Origin: a virus
Reading direction: 5' to 3' (one strand)
Virus record (IMG/VR): IMGVR_UViG_3300044630_002434
Span: 1 to 64,000 of that record
Length of the DNA: 64,000 nucleotides
The notes under the pieces are model-generated. The model was given only the letters and a program-made list of their open reading frames with translations, ran no database searches and had not been told where the DNA came from. Below, piece after piece: positions 22,301-28,735 of this stretch. Position 1 is the stretch's first letter. Each line of letters starts with the position of its first letter. Both the position numbers and the translations under genes were made by a program.

Positions 22301-22757
22301 GCTGTTCTTCGGTTGACTCAACCGAGAAAGCAGAAGCAAGAAGAGGAGCGTGTTCTTCAGAAATACGAGGGTCAGCCAAGTACCACTGCATTTGAGCATC
22401 TGCAAGAGCAGAAGCAGTCATTGCATGAGGTGCTGCTGAGAATGGGTGAGCGGTTGTAAGAAGGTCAGAGTACTTAGAAACTGAAGAGAAAGAAACGTGA
22501 CCTTGCGCAAGATTAATAAATGACTTAAGTTCATTGAATGCATAGTTACGACGACCAGCAAAAGAACTAAAGTGACGGCTTTCATTTAAAGCGCGCCAAA
22601 CTACTTCGACAGCAGATGTATCAGTTACTTGACGTAGTGGAGCAACTCTGGAGTTAGCAGAGGCAACAACAGCCAATACGTCTTGGCGGATTAAAAGAGC
22701 CTGTTCAACTGCGGAACGACGCTTTACGCCTTTAGTTACTTTAATTCTGTTATTCAC
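10398..22757 (-). CDS. Giant 4119-residue virion protein with DEDDh exonuclease and C-terminal kinase-like domains
   Basis: GTG start overlapping the previous stop (GTGA), with GAAGGG upstream. The N-terminal 250 residues include RDRLGRFAEQGGGMRLLVRTGDG, a type of segment found in actinophage MuF-like minor capsid proteins. About residues 600-1200 are acidic with DPPKxG repeats. Residues 1550-1725 form a DnaQ-like exonuclease: FFDYETTGLDP, NSRFDRRFL and WHSADADAEAA supply the DEDDh residues. Two repeats with GY(F/Y)PGH..QEK(L/M)WK precede it. Two related repeats around 2560-2800 are separated by TPTPTP linkers. Near 3440-3560 is a domain with GGYVWAITGFNWNG. Residues about 3840-4119 resemble a PI4K/HipA-like kinase: FFVKN, AMDAIIQNNDRGSNN and IPFDHADA. 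Length and position after the portal suggest an internal or ejected protein. Confidence 0.9.
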   Translation of the reverse strand: MNNRIKVTKGVKRRSAVEQALLIRQDVLAVVASANSRVAPLRQVTDTSAVEVVWRALNESRHFSSFAGRRNYAFNELKSFINLAQGHVSFSSVSKYSDLLTTAHPFSAAPHAMTASALADAQMQWYLADPRISEEHAPLLASAFSVESTEEQRKYATTRLGATQEGVQAFETITAAFSGDGNSYWARRMRAMRQRRDRLGRFAEQGGGMRLLVRTGDGSVRWLTGRSVGAAADSNTFDVETPKGIVRVPASSAEGIEAYLPGKTKDGYSPATARTTAADESDIIAEADLEFVDSPAGWEAVENFQGNAGEKAFSDGVYTVAQTNNEYGSKSYRLIDENGGEVAKGDNWTSMLDESIKDALGGAETPSELTDDMLLSGLDEIANNETAGSLRDVASNIANFLRDGTAPSDRTPEQLAEQAKRIADAIAGDKETTNPNQKTFEKKFQGFEDDFRKGSEAITKKLGGQEIQQDKKEEKQPIAQLPKKVVPALEVPQGAYELEQGDYTPSGRVNEDSTDFTDDPETLATKFKPREIANALQEALIGDSLDRINGLGYGGLEFNEGIEEVSAEALYFALKKQGKNADKFVADTYEKGKARLDRAKDEEINIISDPPKSGPSKAEDEEEITAFYDPPKSGFIEEVKGEDVADALDRIKDIPEVSEVTPAKGEQPIEDVNTAEEDAQEEDPNYPALIEGLTEDELQSWVDSGFDHVPFLPSNEDIKLPEGYTQIDPNPVALEDITTVEEGDALNQDGFSVGWTNDPYVLAQNFDTQELIDNLEFSLEPREEGSKYEVGVTPFTYFDENGDEFYVDIASEFIRDALQLQGEDTNEILQEIADRAWAAQAENKPVASDVEEGRSSGDLSDEEMQAMMDGEGIEPELDKPEVPSGIITEAQPEPERIGEPNAERASRLNARADELASAGKPARASVYRLRGLRDGEGVRLYTSAGEGNVSLPVGNVETANSFTPSTEAIELMQDGGITPLTMHELKSSPENAAIFHQAITDAKNANEFGASVFIYTPEEYVDMRMFISADGKSGFALKGTDLVSVFKGDTQDKRVAHAMVPLATQEGAITADAFDTTLPEIYGDHGLKTVARLPWDDSQAPSDWNKDTFSDFNNGQPDVTFMAYDPEDTAGYTAGQGEMFSDYGDAVGAQKKVVVPEQAPREDFIMQDPPKGGTSKEIFEYVMDDYPRDKTSKETVDFIMQDPPKDGTLPEDIWGPNTESNLPSKASIVKFSAPVTSMQPGDLTIGDCFTITEVGTEPDSRGKLSVKGYFPGHPVQEKLWKNITPINFVRGIPEEDMPMSGNLPEIHKPQYGDFLGGSNSQEFKLTYARWRGMINAARARWSNKYDVASYEFDAGTDIHRVKVHANELKPGDVMADPTKGNFVIASVSDPNPNNPDHADAISQGLLVVKGYYPGHELQEKMWKPRQEGRNGREYKMEVIRNSELPDSGPLPAINQGEVIDGVYVRNTDPEFVKQYNQNIANAASLYNFPSDAPEVDYPQEVNPALREAPRAVPTREPRSPFEVSDPFAQGAFAQMLRDAGSWEQLRENIKGMTFTFFDYETTGLDPNTENPVQLGAVKIKDGVVVDRFNMYMNPGRPLEGWSKDNLKDGDGNPLSDDFLQQQASMADAHQAFADWAGADTILGAQNSRFDRRFLENALSNTGVDFTPTGYIDPQSLARAINADAGVPRKGVALGKLAEEYGVSLENWHSADADAEAAALIFEKLLDRAQAENLANGQFDVDAIAAKHAEDLAFYDSVTYPNYLRDLEAWNMAQAVENALAGQEVTVEQLIEDSKNTTPTITPESAEDIAGVKASKDLVSKPTRLGTAEWVLDDANTRPIDREDVRANSLEVGDFMRTRKGDRWSQVVGVEEVEENRFTIHRVDLETGEEFTSGPYWGGTRLDNVRRPISANSLNTGEEGDSSLTNVVEPSEKPAPRLEHSDENIDDFSAETTIEESGDGVLTATTKVFDDNGDLVGEQENIVNSVEEAQEVGDSVLRALHEDIVALTLEMFESMEGTKPTNEEKPSQISDITYPTQRSEEIVFDKDANAYRITIMQMPKRFGGGYEVGVFKDSGLSNWEEAPDIDNFQRFETLEDAKSAGKEISKSLQPEVKTPKKPARSKEQKQNERRSRIQDGAYLERDNRAERRAWTDRGDWVDIFNWVNPDGSKVPLDMSDPEQAGDLTEGRVFGQPATRIIDGGEAIRDTLSTVDVGEEALDEPTVFAPGTPIGDRIVRPHGQIDSTTVVDPNGREFSIELQSGAGFEGDPEHYNVIIRDPERNNIELAYQEASSRGEADIMYADLQRALAEGRVVYNSDPNFGQDIKDATAGDSSPFVTSGLLPGEEPFRVRMIGDKDWQRYSEENYIFADGQNQARLGDRVVHQYDGWNEGRGEGVIVAWETIENSGDRARKGYAYVAFADGSYGTYATDFLFLNGRGRDTEDLRFAPPVSDEARNMERPLLNIQKGIEAPRKFETTEKYTVEVRRVEGTGRGAGAQFKTVIRPYVSKRGGTGLSKGVAETRRAYQMWLDRQERVREYRERAGLPPLSERIVELADPKDRVLGPIWRRATGRGEEPTPTTPQVQTPTPTPTPEPSPTAISSEERTAALETYVQIFNADRDNGLRDAEMDGDILKISNVGDDSDGQVNIEWAENRQAYSLQAFAEGSPYGEIEYFDNLGGVTYRAKQIINTIEQENIDRASTTTPTPTTPQAPTPIPMTDEERTRALQNSADSFNVRNDKAIEASAGNKFIKLRDLSDKIDATNVATIEWDEDRKTYSVDIESDFDSLETEYISNLDVAIARAEFRLLDLRPSREGDTPTDTDAPDVQTEAYQKIINAGLQAPGSYAITNMSTVDENLKGVFWTRRGYENSSSGRAVSITATPEGKFRTSAWLASMAMQQGRNPDFSDDFDTLNEAAAQANLYLAGANGSPSSRGDSGPAGANPQVLPGNPITEAPNTYAYIQDLESYPSRAYAVPGARQNLSVSQSSATKEINMTDRVTGTQGMVYYETASGKYVATADGVEFPNKFDTVDDAGDAVIQKFLEKREAIEVPRSTGGTASRPYPLAPREKRLNAREVANLKSAIEGRLAALNASAPVEVSIASDDNSFTGLSYKISVPSVEHEMILTQDTSQGGWTLSSLNTDGTIKNSGRYRRTEEALDRINLSSRNAVDGYHMARVQAQRTRMQTLQQELKDYVPNSRASARVDSAGSEGTWDYGFTHKPAGYVNEYRVDVNIDPKGENTAIVTVVSPDGTMDSYEIPSNANLDTVLESVKTKVDELATTNSEESLATKRARADAKAEEILEAELNLQLAPNPIPLHRRFLNIAKNLLTPVQQIEFDGSMAGVSNPNFDRIDDNFVVTPNGDPVTQKHFQDQGWEAEKAAQIAHAGVSRPSIDRVIELIRSGDSRELNKAVALGMGVGNVFGGDLTIEGVSAGGRINSSGTGNMDVSVRIKSTETGKTYSASRQFRFVDGKLDNVYNASMFIEGAKPSGFSSLFNQYAENWYIANGAKSITVSAAAGGFSHPGSATGGYVWAITGFNWNGAGVGYNQLKSRYDYIQRGYTSGERVDYYGSSTGYARAKASMDKVVQQAFDAYGVSDWEGLRQAMTSDAELAPTFPTPREMAMIGWTPDLRANEQHWFGKAYSMDTGFSGKKTLIPTSTERVQNSAYENMKKAIDKLAASGANAFENNEKIKSHFATRSTYDGIGEILAPYADELTQLTGYEGKRSVSQLSPPAKAALGKYLATILADGNDPVFTNGDSPSDKAKDASIKADFVSMLDALQRDRLSFEPNRTKLSEAGETVKNLPSEVFDTSMTPGETKNVTNQETGEILPFTITKLVQQNTTSPEDGPTISGAYAGASDIWLVQSTKTEERFFVKNVSTETNVQSEIASNIVGRALGIVGLPVVDRQGDANSTRIITSELGTNLSIPSINSDELVVGANSSPELDTPHLVRMSESGIFDVNAVDVASHVSINNALGILAMDAIIQNNDRGSNNVMMVRGNDVPNTPVHENVAEAWIPIPFDHADAVAIRTAIEQTSNGYQSPYDYLTTSLGVSNDLGKQIFDRVGPVTFKMLMDKRIAQALQELKSRYSSGYMPQDVLDMISDRASEILNYTTDNWSDIYG

Positions 22758-23749
22758 GAAGAAGTACCCTTCTCGAACTGAGGCAATAAGTCAGCGTCTT
22801 TACTGTCGTATGTATATTCTGCCATATTTTTTACACGGCTATATGGGTCTTCGTTATCTTTGACTGCTCGCAACCAAGTTGCGCGAAGTGCTGGGATAAC
22901 TTCGTAACCTAAACCAGAAAATTCTGCCAAAGCAGTAATAGCATTCTCTGTTGATTCATATTCTTCTAAATCTTTAATAGTTACAGAAAGTTCTTCTTCG
23001 TAGTAAACATCGTCTACGTCTTGCTTTAGTTTTGCTCTGTCGTATTCAATGATTGCATCGGCACTAACAACACCGTCAGGAATTACAGCAAAACGACACT
23101 TACCTAAGTCTTCAATTGGAAGAGAGATAATTTGGCAGACATCTCCCTGCTCTGTCTCTTGGTAGAAGACGCAGTTCATGCAAACAACACCAATTTTTGC
23201 AACTTCGTTCTCTGCAGCAGGGGTGTAGCCAGCCCAAACGCCAATTTGGTCTTCGTTAAACTTTCCGTGCTTAGCAACAACTTCAAGTAGAGCCTTTGCT
23301 AGGTCTTGCTCTTCTGGAACCAAGCGAGCAGATGCCGTCAATGCCAAAGCAGAAGCAGAACTCTTCGTGCTACGAGGGTGAGAGGCAGGAAGCAAATCGT
23401 TATCTTGCTTGTAAGCAGAGTTAGAAGGCTTTCCAGACTTAAGAAGTTTTAGATAAGCGTTAACGCGACCCATAGCCCACTGGTCGCGACTCATTCCGGG
23501 ACGGTGGCTTGTTGAGAAAGCACCAGCACCTCGGCGGTAGACAGCCTTAAGCATTCCTAAAGTAGCCTTGCGACCTTCTTTAGCGTTTTCGTTGTGCTCG
23601 GAAACTTTATTCTCTAAAGACTTCTCTACTTTGGCAGAAAACTTAATAGCCTTAGATTTTCCAGTCGAAGCAGAGCCTTTAGGGTTCGTGCTAGAACCTT
23701 TGATTCTGTCTTTCTTTGGAGCAGGAGTCTTCGGGTCTGATTTAGGCAT
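22754..23749 (-). CDS. DUF5824-type head-module protein with a cysteine cluster
   Basis: 331 residues; overlaps the portal stop by 8 bases and the next start by 4. The basic N-terminus (about 1-55) is rich in Lys, Ser and Pro. Residues about 60-130 carry YRRGAGAF, SHRPGMSRDQWAMGRVNAYL and a DNDLLPASHP ending, the pattern I associate with DUF5824 in phages. Residues about 190-230 contain CMNCVFY, C and GKCRF, a four-cysteine module of possible metal-binding type. The domain is common beside portal genes in actinophages, but its role is unknown; an assembly or connector function is a guess from context. Confidence 0.8.
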   Translation of the reverse strand: MPKSDPKTPAPKKDRIKGSSTNPKGSASTGKSKAIKFSAKVEKSLENKVSEHNENAKEGRKATLGMLKAVYRRGAGAFSTSHRPGMSRDQWAMGRVNAYLKLLKSGKPSNSAYKQDNDLLPASHPRSTKSSASALALTASARLVPEEQDLAKALLEVVAKHGKFNEDQIGVWAGYTPAAENEVAKIGVVCMNCVFYQETEQGDVCQIISLPIEDLGKCRFAVIPDGVVSADAIIEYDRAKLKQDVDDVYYEEELSVTIKDLEEYESTENAITALAEFSGLGYEVIPALRATWLRAVKDNEDPYSRVKNMAEYTYDSKDADLLPQFEKGTSS

Positions 23750-25493
23750 TTTCTACACCTTCTGTAGGTGGACCAAACAATTCAGGAAAGTTCTCTACTG
23801 TTGGCTCTAAGGGCGTGCCAACTTCAACTGGTTCTTCTGTAGGTGCCTGCGGAGTCTCTGGTGATGCTGGCTCTACTGGTGCTTCTGTTACTGGTTCACC
23901 TGAAAGGGCTTGCGCAACATTTTCAGGTAGCGGACCAACAGATGAAGCCTGTTGCGCACCCTTAATCTTTGTCATCATGTCAGGAGCAAGGGCAGCGAGT
24001 GCTGCTTCGGTAAGTTCAGGTGAGAGCATACCCTTTTCAAAGAACATTCGGATTGCAAGTTCTTCGGGGGTAGGTGCATCTGCATCAGAGAAACCGTGAG
24101 CATGTCGCCAAGTAGAAAGCGAGATTGCCATCTTGTCGAAACCTGCATCAGCATCAGCAGCGCGGTCATTACGAGTTGAAATTGCTGATGGGTCATACCA
24201 AACAACGATGCGGTCTACGTCTGATTCTGCAAAACCGTTTGCAAGTAGGTATGGACGCAAGTAAACAACTGTAAGAGCGTCTGCAATAAGAAGCATGAGT
24301 GGCTCAATGTGGGTCTTGTAGAGCGTCTCATCAATCTGCAGGGCGTTTGAGTACTTGACGTTGGCTAAGCCAGTGATTACGTCCTTAGGCACGTCTACGC
24401 CCTGCAGAATGCGTTCCAGTACGCGGTCAGCACGTTGGGCTAGGGCAGGGTCGAAGGAACGCTCAAACTTGAATTGCTTAATAGCATCGCCAAGTTCTGC
24501 AGGACCACGAATAATAAGTGGAACAACTGCGCTGGCAGAGTCCTCATCCTTAATAGGAGTTGTCATCGCGTCGATAAGTTGCTCTTCGAAGTCGTCTTGC
24601 TGTTCTTCAATAAGAATTTCTGGGTCTACATCTACATCATCAGAGTATGGGTAGTCAGGTTGAGCGTTTGCTGCAACGCTTAATCCATCTGGCAAGTAAA
24701 GTGCGCCAGCGTTTAGGCGTGAGCGCGCTGTTGCGCGGAATGTACGGTTAAGAAGTAGAAGTTCGGCGCAAAGGTCTAACAAACCACGTAGTGATGAATC
24801 TGCTTCATCAGAGAAGCGTGGGTGTGAGCGCCAAATGCGTCCTACAAATGCTTGATTACCTAGTTGATGAACAGACTTGTTCTGAGAACCACTCATACCG
24901 CTACCAGTTGATTGTTCTCTGCGACCAATTACGTTGTAGCCACCCTTAGGGTCTGCAAGAATTTCATCTACAGACTTAATATCCCAAGATTCAGAGGTTC
25001 CGTAGTTAGGTCGTGAAGGCATTTGCACTAAGTAGCATTCGCCAGCAACAGAAAGGTTAAGAGCAGCGTCGCGCAAGAGACCAGCCTGACCACCGTAAGC
25101 AGAATCTAAACGATTAAGAGCGCGTTCTGCGCCATCTTTCATGCGCTGGTCAATAATCGAGGAATCTCTAACATTTACAGGAGTTTCAGCAGGATTTTCT
25201 ACAACTGCTGCGTAAATACGGATACGTGAGATTACAGAGGCTACAAGATTGAATGCGTATTTAAGTTCGCCGATTGCATCGTAGTATTCCCAAGCCTCTT
25301 GTTGCCAAGAAGATGAGTTGGCAGAGCGACGTTGACGAAATTGTTCTGATTCCCCTTTGTCCCCAATTTTTACTTGTTGCGCTGCAGCAGTTAGAGGACG
25401 GATTGCTGAATATGGTAGCGGTTCTAGTGGAGTACCACCAGAATTGAAAGCGCGTACTGGACGGTCGGCATCATCGCGACTAAATACACCCAT
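23742..25493 (-). CDS. Portal protein
   Basis: 583 residues with AAAGGAG 7 bases before the ATG. Portal-type features include an N-terminal helical region (WEYYDAIGELKYAFNLVASVISR), a stretch AALNLSVAGECYLV, an acidic insertion (SDDVDVDPEILIEEQQ), and RVLERILQGVDVPKDVITGLANVKYSNALQI with IEPLMLLIADALTVVYLRP, which is characteristic of actinophage portals. The C-terminus is a Pro/Glu-rich tail. Portals form a dodecameric ring at the packaging vertex and nucleate assembly. It is the first large gene of the head operon, but the large terminase that normally precedes it is absent from this window. Confidence 0.93.
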   Translation of the reverse strand: MGVFSRDDADRPVRAFNSGGTPLEPLPYSAIRPLTAAAQQVKIGDKGESEQFRQRRSANSSSWQQEAWEYYDAIGELKYAFNLVASVISRIRIYAAVVENPAETPVNVRDSSIIDQRMKDGAERALNRLDSAYGGQAGLLRDAALNLSVAGECYLVQMPSRPNYGTSESWDIKSVDEILADPKGGYNVIGRREQSTGSGMSGSQNKSVHQLGNQAFVGRIWRSHPRFSDEADSSLRGLLDLCAELLLLNRTFRATARSRLNAGALYLPDGLSVAANAQPDYPYSDDVDVDPEILIEEQQDDFEEQLIDAMTTPIKDEDSASAVVPLIIRGPAELGDAIKQFKFERSFDPALAQRADRVLERILQGVDVPKDVITGLANVKYSNALQIDETLYKTHIEPLMLLIADALTVVYLRPYLLANGFAESDVDRIVVWYDPSAISTRNDRAADADAGFDKMAISLSTWRHAHGFSDADAPTPEELAIRMFFEKGMLSPELTEAALAALAPDMMTKIKGAQQASSVGPLPENVAQALSGEPVTEAPVEPASPETPQAPTEEPVEVGTPLEPTVENFPELFGPPTEGVENA

Positions 25494-25532
25494 TTATTAC
25501 TCCTTTGTCGTTTTTATTACGGAGCATGAGGG

Positions 25533-25832
25533 TTATTCCTTGTTCTCATACGCGGTAAGCAATCCAGCCATCGCAGAAAGTGCTAATGCAACTGCAAAAA
25601 AGCGGAATGTTGTTGAGTCGATTGTATACCAAGTTGCAAAGCCTAATCCTAGCCACACGCTGGAGCACCACTCGCAAGTAAGTAGGTATCCTGTGTGTGT
25701 AGTTTCTGGTGGATAGCGGTTCCATATCTTATTTCTGACGTTAGAAAAGATTTCATCCTGCGTAATTAGCCTTGTAGCGCGGTAAATTGCAAGTGAAAAC
25801 ACAATAAAATCAACAATATTTAGAGTTTGCAT
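25533..25832 (-). CDS. DUF1360-like membrane protein
   Basis: 99 residues with AAGGAATTAC before the ATG. N-terminal hydrophobic segment (about 8-22), a central TGYLLTCEWCSSVWLGLGF containing a Cys-x2-Cys, and a second hydrophobic segment (about 75-93). The L-x-C-x-W-C-x-S-x-W pattern is that of DUF1360 membrane proteins, found in phages and bacteria without known function. It sits 39 bases upstream of the portal in the same orientation. Confidence 0.75.
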   Translation of the reverse strand: MQTLNIVDFIVFSLAIYRATRLITQDEIFSNVRNKIWNRYPPETTHTGYLLTCEWCSSVWLGLGFATWYTIDSTTFRFFAVALALSAMAGLLTAYENKE

Positions 25833-25840
25833 GTAATTCC

Positions 25841-26200
25841 TTAGTTAGCGCTCAAAATTGAGCCAACTGGTGACCAGTTTTTTAGCCGTGAACCGCACCC
25901 ACAAGATTTATCTTTTTTAACTGCGATAATTTTATTCGTAACTGTGATAAAACGTGTTATTTTTTGCTCGTCTGCTTCCCTTTTTGTGTATTGCTCCCTA
26001 AAAAACGTAACAGGACCAGTACTAGAGTCAACAGCAATGTAAATAGTTGTCTCATCTGCAATAACGCGAGCAGTAGGAAGCAATTTTGAGCCTCTTAGGG
26101 CTGAACTTTGGTGGTGGTTGATTTCATACATATCTACGTTGGGGTAGGTATCGCTCGGAGTGATGTGAACATTGGCTGGAAAAGTGTCAAAAAGTCTCAA
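25841..26200 (-). CDS. Small head-module protein of unknown function
   Basis: The start is placed at the TTG at 26200, which has AGGA 6 bases upstream and lies just after the previous stop; an earlier TTG at 26245 lacks a ribosome-binding site. The product is 119 residues, beta-rich, with a lysine-rich C-terminal stretch followed by CGCGSR. No recognised domain. Its co-orientation with the DUF1360 and portal genes suggests the same late transcript. Confidence 0.65.
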   Translation of the reverse strand: MRLFDTFPANVHITPSDTYPNVDMYEINHHQSSALRGSKLLPTARVIADETTIYIAVDSSTGPVTFFREQYTKREADEQKITRFITVTNKIIAVKKDKSCGCGSRLKNWSPVGSILSAN

Positions 26201-26208
26201 GGGGGTTC

Positions 26209-26496
26209 CTATCGGACGTAGTGCGTGAATTGAAAGTCTTCCCAACCGAGAATTTCGGTAGCAAGTTCGGTGGAAATGATAATAGGCGATTCGGGGCTTG
26301 AACTGTTCAGACTTTTCTGGAAATCGTCTTCTGAATAAATGTAAGTAGCGTTTTTGAAGGCTTGTAGTTCCTCACGGGGGATGGAAAGTGGTTTTGGTGG
26401 GGTTCCGTGACTAGTTAGGGCTTGAAGAAGTCTTGATTGGGGGTGGTCTATACGTGATGGGTTTAGCCACACAACACAGCAAAGGTCAGTTGTCAT
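26209..26496 (-). CDS. Hypothetical 95-residue protein
   Basis: The ATG overlaps the preceding stop by four bases (ATGA), so it is translationally coupled to the HTH gene. AAAGGA lies 11 bases upstream. The N-terminus reads as a beta strand (LCCVVWLNPSRI), the rest is mixed. No motif I recognise. Confidence 0.65.
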   Translation of the reverse strand: MTTDLCCVVWLNPSRIDHPQSRLLQALTSHGTPPKPLSIPREELQAFKNATYIYSEDDFQKSLNSSSPESPIIISTELATEILGWEDFQFTHYVR

Positions 26497-26960
26497 AAGG
26501 TCGATAATCCTTTACTTACTCGGCGGAACATTGCCCGTGAAGAAACCCCGCAGGCTTTAGCGATTCTTTGGACAGGAACGCCTTTTAGGTATAACTCGGT
26601 GGCAAGTTGAGTTAGGTCGTCATTTGCTAGGCGAAACGGCGAAGATGGGGGCGTTTTTGCCCGACAGCGTTGCGCTAGATGAGCAAGACGCTTAAGTTCT
26701 GGGACAAGTTTAGGTGGGACCTTAGGGGATATTGGGCGTATAGGAAGATTAGGAGTTGGCAGAGGGGCTGGGTTCTCTTTGTCTATGTAGCCAGTGTTTT
26801 CCTGTTTAATCCAGTTGTAAACCGTAGATTTTGGGCGCGGAGGTGTTAAGGAGTCGCCTAGTTCTTTGAGAGACCAGCCAGCCTCGTGGAGCGCCAAAAG
26901 ACGGTTTGGAATAAGTGGTCCAAGTGAGTTCAGAAACTCTTTTTCAGATTCTGGGAGCAT
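26493..26960 (-). CDS. Helix-turn-helix protein with two HTH segments
   Basis: 155 residues. Residues about 18-52 (LHEAGWSLKELGDSLTPPRPKSTVYNWI) and 118-150 (LYLKGVPVQRIAKACGVSSRAMFRRV) each read as resolvase/terminase-like helix-turn-helix motifs, joined by a proline-rich linker with PTPNLPIRP repeats. Two DNA-binding units at the head of a portal operon would suit a packaging-site recognition protein or a late-operon regulator; the sequence does not decide between them. Its ATG has no clear ribosome-binding site and lies 4 bases after the stop of the 41-codon gene upstream, implying coupled translation. Confidence 0.75.
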   Translation of the reverse strand: MLPESEKEFLNSLGPLIPNRLLALHEAGWSLKELGDSLTPPRPKSTVYNWIKQENTGYIDKENPAPLPTPNLPIRPISPKVPPKLVPELKRLAHLAQRCRAKTPPSSPFRLANDDLTQLATELYLKGVPVQRIAKACGVSSRAMFRRVSKGLSTL

Positions 26961-26964
26961 GGCT

Positions 26965-27090
26965 CTATTGTACAGAGTTTTCTCTTAAGTGTTTCTCCTC
27001 GCAGTCACGGGCGAGTTGGGGGACAACGTATTGTTTTCCGCACCAATCGCAGAACCAGAGATGGTCGTAGTTTGACTTCGAGTTGGACAA
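26965..27090 (-). CDS. 41-residue zinc-ribbon-like protein (TTG start)
   Basis: A short frame starting at a TTG with AAAGGA 5 bases upstream encodes a peptide with WFCDWCGKQYVV followed by a Cys and His (RDCEEKHL), a plausible Cys2-Cys-His zinc site. It ends 4 bases before the HTH gene start. It is probably the first gene of the leftward head operon on this side. A longer frame on the same strand at 27005-27229 overlaps it but has no comparable motif. Confidence 0.5.
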   Translation of the reverse strand: MSNSKSNYDHLWFCDWCGKQYVVPQLARDCEEKHLRENSVQ

Positions 27091-27228
27091 AGAGTTCCTT
27101 TCGACACTTACATTCTAAGCCGGGATAAGTTGAACGGAAAGACGAAAAAGGTGAACAGTAACTATATTTGGATTTGGTCGCTGAGGCGGCTGTCGTTGTT
27201 TCGTACACTTGTTCTAATCGTTTCGGCA

Positions 27229-27310
<82 letters not shown>

Positions 27311-27610
27311 TTTGTCTGCCTGCCTACTTGCCTGCCTGCCTACCTGCCTTTGTTCTTGTGCCTATGCGCCTATGCCTATGCCTTGTGTTGCCTATGACTA
27401 TGCCTATGCCTATGTGCCTATGCCTATGTGCTGCCTATGCCTATGTGCTTACTATGTCTATGTGCCTATGCCTATGTGCTGCCTATGCCTATGTGCTTAC
27501 TATGTCTATGTGCCTATGCCTATGTGCCTATGCCTATGTGCTTACTATGTCTATGCCTATGTGCTTACTATGTCTATGTGCCTATGCCTATGTGCCTATG
27601 TGTCTTGTGT
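27311..27610. repeat. CCTATG/TGTGC tandem repeat block
   Basis: Starts with four to five TGCCTGCC/TACC units and continues as interleaved repeats of GCCTATGCCTATGTGC and CTTACTATGTCTATGT over about 250 bases. Three plus-strand frames are open through it only because the period avoids stop codons; their Cys/Leu/Tyr/Met repeats are not protein-like. Confidence 0.9.
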
Positions 27611-27832
27611 GTGTGTGTGATGTGTGTGATGTGTATGTGGTGTATGTGTGGTGTGTATATGTGTGGTGTGTGTATGTGATGTATGCGCTTAGTGCGTATG
27701 TATGTGGTGTATGTGATGTGATGTGATGTGATGTATATGTATGTGTGATGTATGTGTATGCGTATGTGTGATGTATGTGTATGCGTATGTGTGATGTATG
27801 TGTATGCGTATGTGTGATGTATGTATGTGCGT
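27611..27832. repeat. GT-rich repeats ending in four 23-bp tandem units
   Basis: Degenerate GTGTGATGT/GTATGTGTG repeats run to about 27740. From 27741 a 23-bp unit (ATGTGTGATG then TATGTGTATG then CGT) is repeated: three perfect copies at 27741-27763, 27764-27786 and 27787-27809, and a fourth with a local rearrangement to 27832. There are no spacers, so it is not a CRISPR array. Confidence 0.9.
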
Positions 27833-27943
27833 ATGTAGGTAAGGGCTTAGAGGGCTATCCGCAAGGGATAGGCAAGGGATAAGGTTATCCGCAAGGGGTT
27901 AGATAGTGTGACCTAACTCACACAACTAATTGAGTGAACTACC

Positions 27944-27971
27944 TTGCACTAAGTCAGGTATCTGATAGTCT
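27944..27971 (+). promoter_or_regulatory. Candidate sigma-70 promoter for the 28029 gene
   Basis: TTGCAC, 16 bases, TAGTCT. It is the first promoter-like signal after the repeat block. The leader that follows contains CCGC-AAGG-CGCGG, a possible 5' hairpin. Confidence 0.4.
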
Positions 27972-28028
27972 TATCTTATAAGCAACACCGCAAGGCGCGG
28001 AACTGCTAAGAACTAAGGGAGTAACACA

Positions 28029-28280
28029 ATGGAACTATCAAACACACTAACCGCAGAACTAGCAACCTCTTTTGGAGTAGTGTTCGTAACTACTGACGGT
28101 ATGACCTACTCATACCACTTAGACACACTAGCCAGCGTTATCGAGTTAGTAGAGTCCGCTAAGAGAGTCATTAGCGTAGAGGTTACCGCTCAGCGTGACA
28201 ACAACTACAAGACTCTAAGCGTAGATGAGTTGCGCTCAGCAATCTACCTACACAACAACCCTCTATCTATCGCTATCTAA
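28029..28280 (+). CDS. Small phage protein of unknown function
   Basis: 83 residues, with AAGGGAG 6 bases before the ATG. The sequence is a mixed alpha/beta small protein (FVTTDGMTYSYHLDTLASVIELVESAKRV), acidic to neutral, no motif recognised. It is followed at once by a strong terminator, so it forms a single-gene unit like most genes to its right. Confidence 0.75.
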   Translation: MELSNTLTAELATSFGVVFVTTDGMTYSYHLDTLASVIELVESAKRVISVEVTAQRDNNYKTLSVDELRSAIYLHNNPLSIAI

Positions 28281-28292
28281 CTAGACAGCACC

Positions 28293-28332
28293 GCAACCCT
28301 CTAGCCGAAAGGTTAGGGGGTTGCTTGCTTTA
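28293..28332 (+). terminator. Intrinsic terminator
   Basis: Stem GCAACCCTCTAGCC / GGTTAGGGGGTTGC with a GAAA tetraloop, then TTGCTTT. Confidence 0.8.
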
Positions 28333-28346
28333 TGGTGTGTCTTAGT

Positions 28347-28375
28347 TTGACTATTGTCATAGATAGCCGTATACT
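28347..28375 (+). promoter_or_regulatory. Promoter and hairpin leader for the 28421 gene
   Basis: TTGACT, 17 bases, TATACT. The transcript would start with the hairpin GGTTGC-AGGGA-GTAACC (28385-28402), the leader type used throughout 29-51 kb. Confidence 0.7.
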
Positions 28376-28420
28376 TTAGGTATGAGGTTGCAGGGAGTAA
28401 CCGCAGAGAGGGGCAAGACA

Positions 28421-28531
28421 ATGGCTAAAGGTACTGGTGCTTTCACACCTAATCCAAATTGCGATAAGTGTAAAGATGATGACGCTGCTTGCATTAGTTG
28501 CTATATGAGCGCAGGCGGATACAACGACTAA
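28421..28531 (+). CDS. 36-residue zinc-ribbon-like peptide
   Basis: ATG with GAGGGG about 8 bases upstream; stop at 28529-28531. The peptide contains NCDKCKDDDAACISCYM, that is Cys-x2-Cys-x6-Cys-x2-Cys, a compact zinc site. It has its own promoter, leader hairpin and terminator, which argues that this very short frame is a real gene. Confidence 0.65.
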   Translation: MAKGTGAFTPNPNCDKCKDDDAACISCYMSAGGYND

Positions 28532-28544
28532 CCGCAAAGGATAG

Positions 28545-28588
28545 CCCTCAACCCGCAAGGGTTGGGGGTTATTTTTTTTTTTTTTTTT
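28545..28588 (+). terminator. Intrinsic terminator with a 17-T run
   Basis: CCCTCAACCC-GCAA-GGGTTGGGGG stem followed by A and an uninterrupted run of 17 T residues, the longest homopolymer in the window. Confidence 0.85.
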
Positions 28589-28735
28589 GGCTAACAGCAG
28601 GGAGATAGTTACCAGCCCAGAAGAGTTAGAAATTTTTAAGATAGATAACTGAAATTTTTTAGGGAAGGGGGAAGAACAGACAAAACGGACACCGCAAGCG
28701 TTACCAAATTGTGACACGCCGTATGTCTTTTTAGT

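Noticed and set aside
22754-22757. A frameshift linking the DUF5824-type gene to the giant gene
   Set aside because: The genes overlap by a standard GTGA with a ribosome-binding site for the second gene and no slippery sequence, so ordinary translational coupling is enough.
27741-27832. CRISPR array
   Set aside because: The 23-bp units are directly adjacent without spacers and are part of a longer GT-rich satellite.
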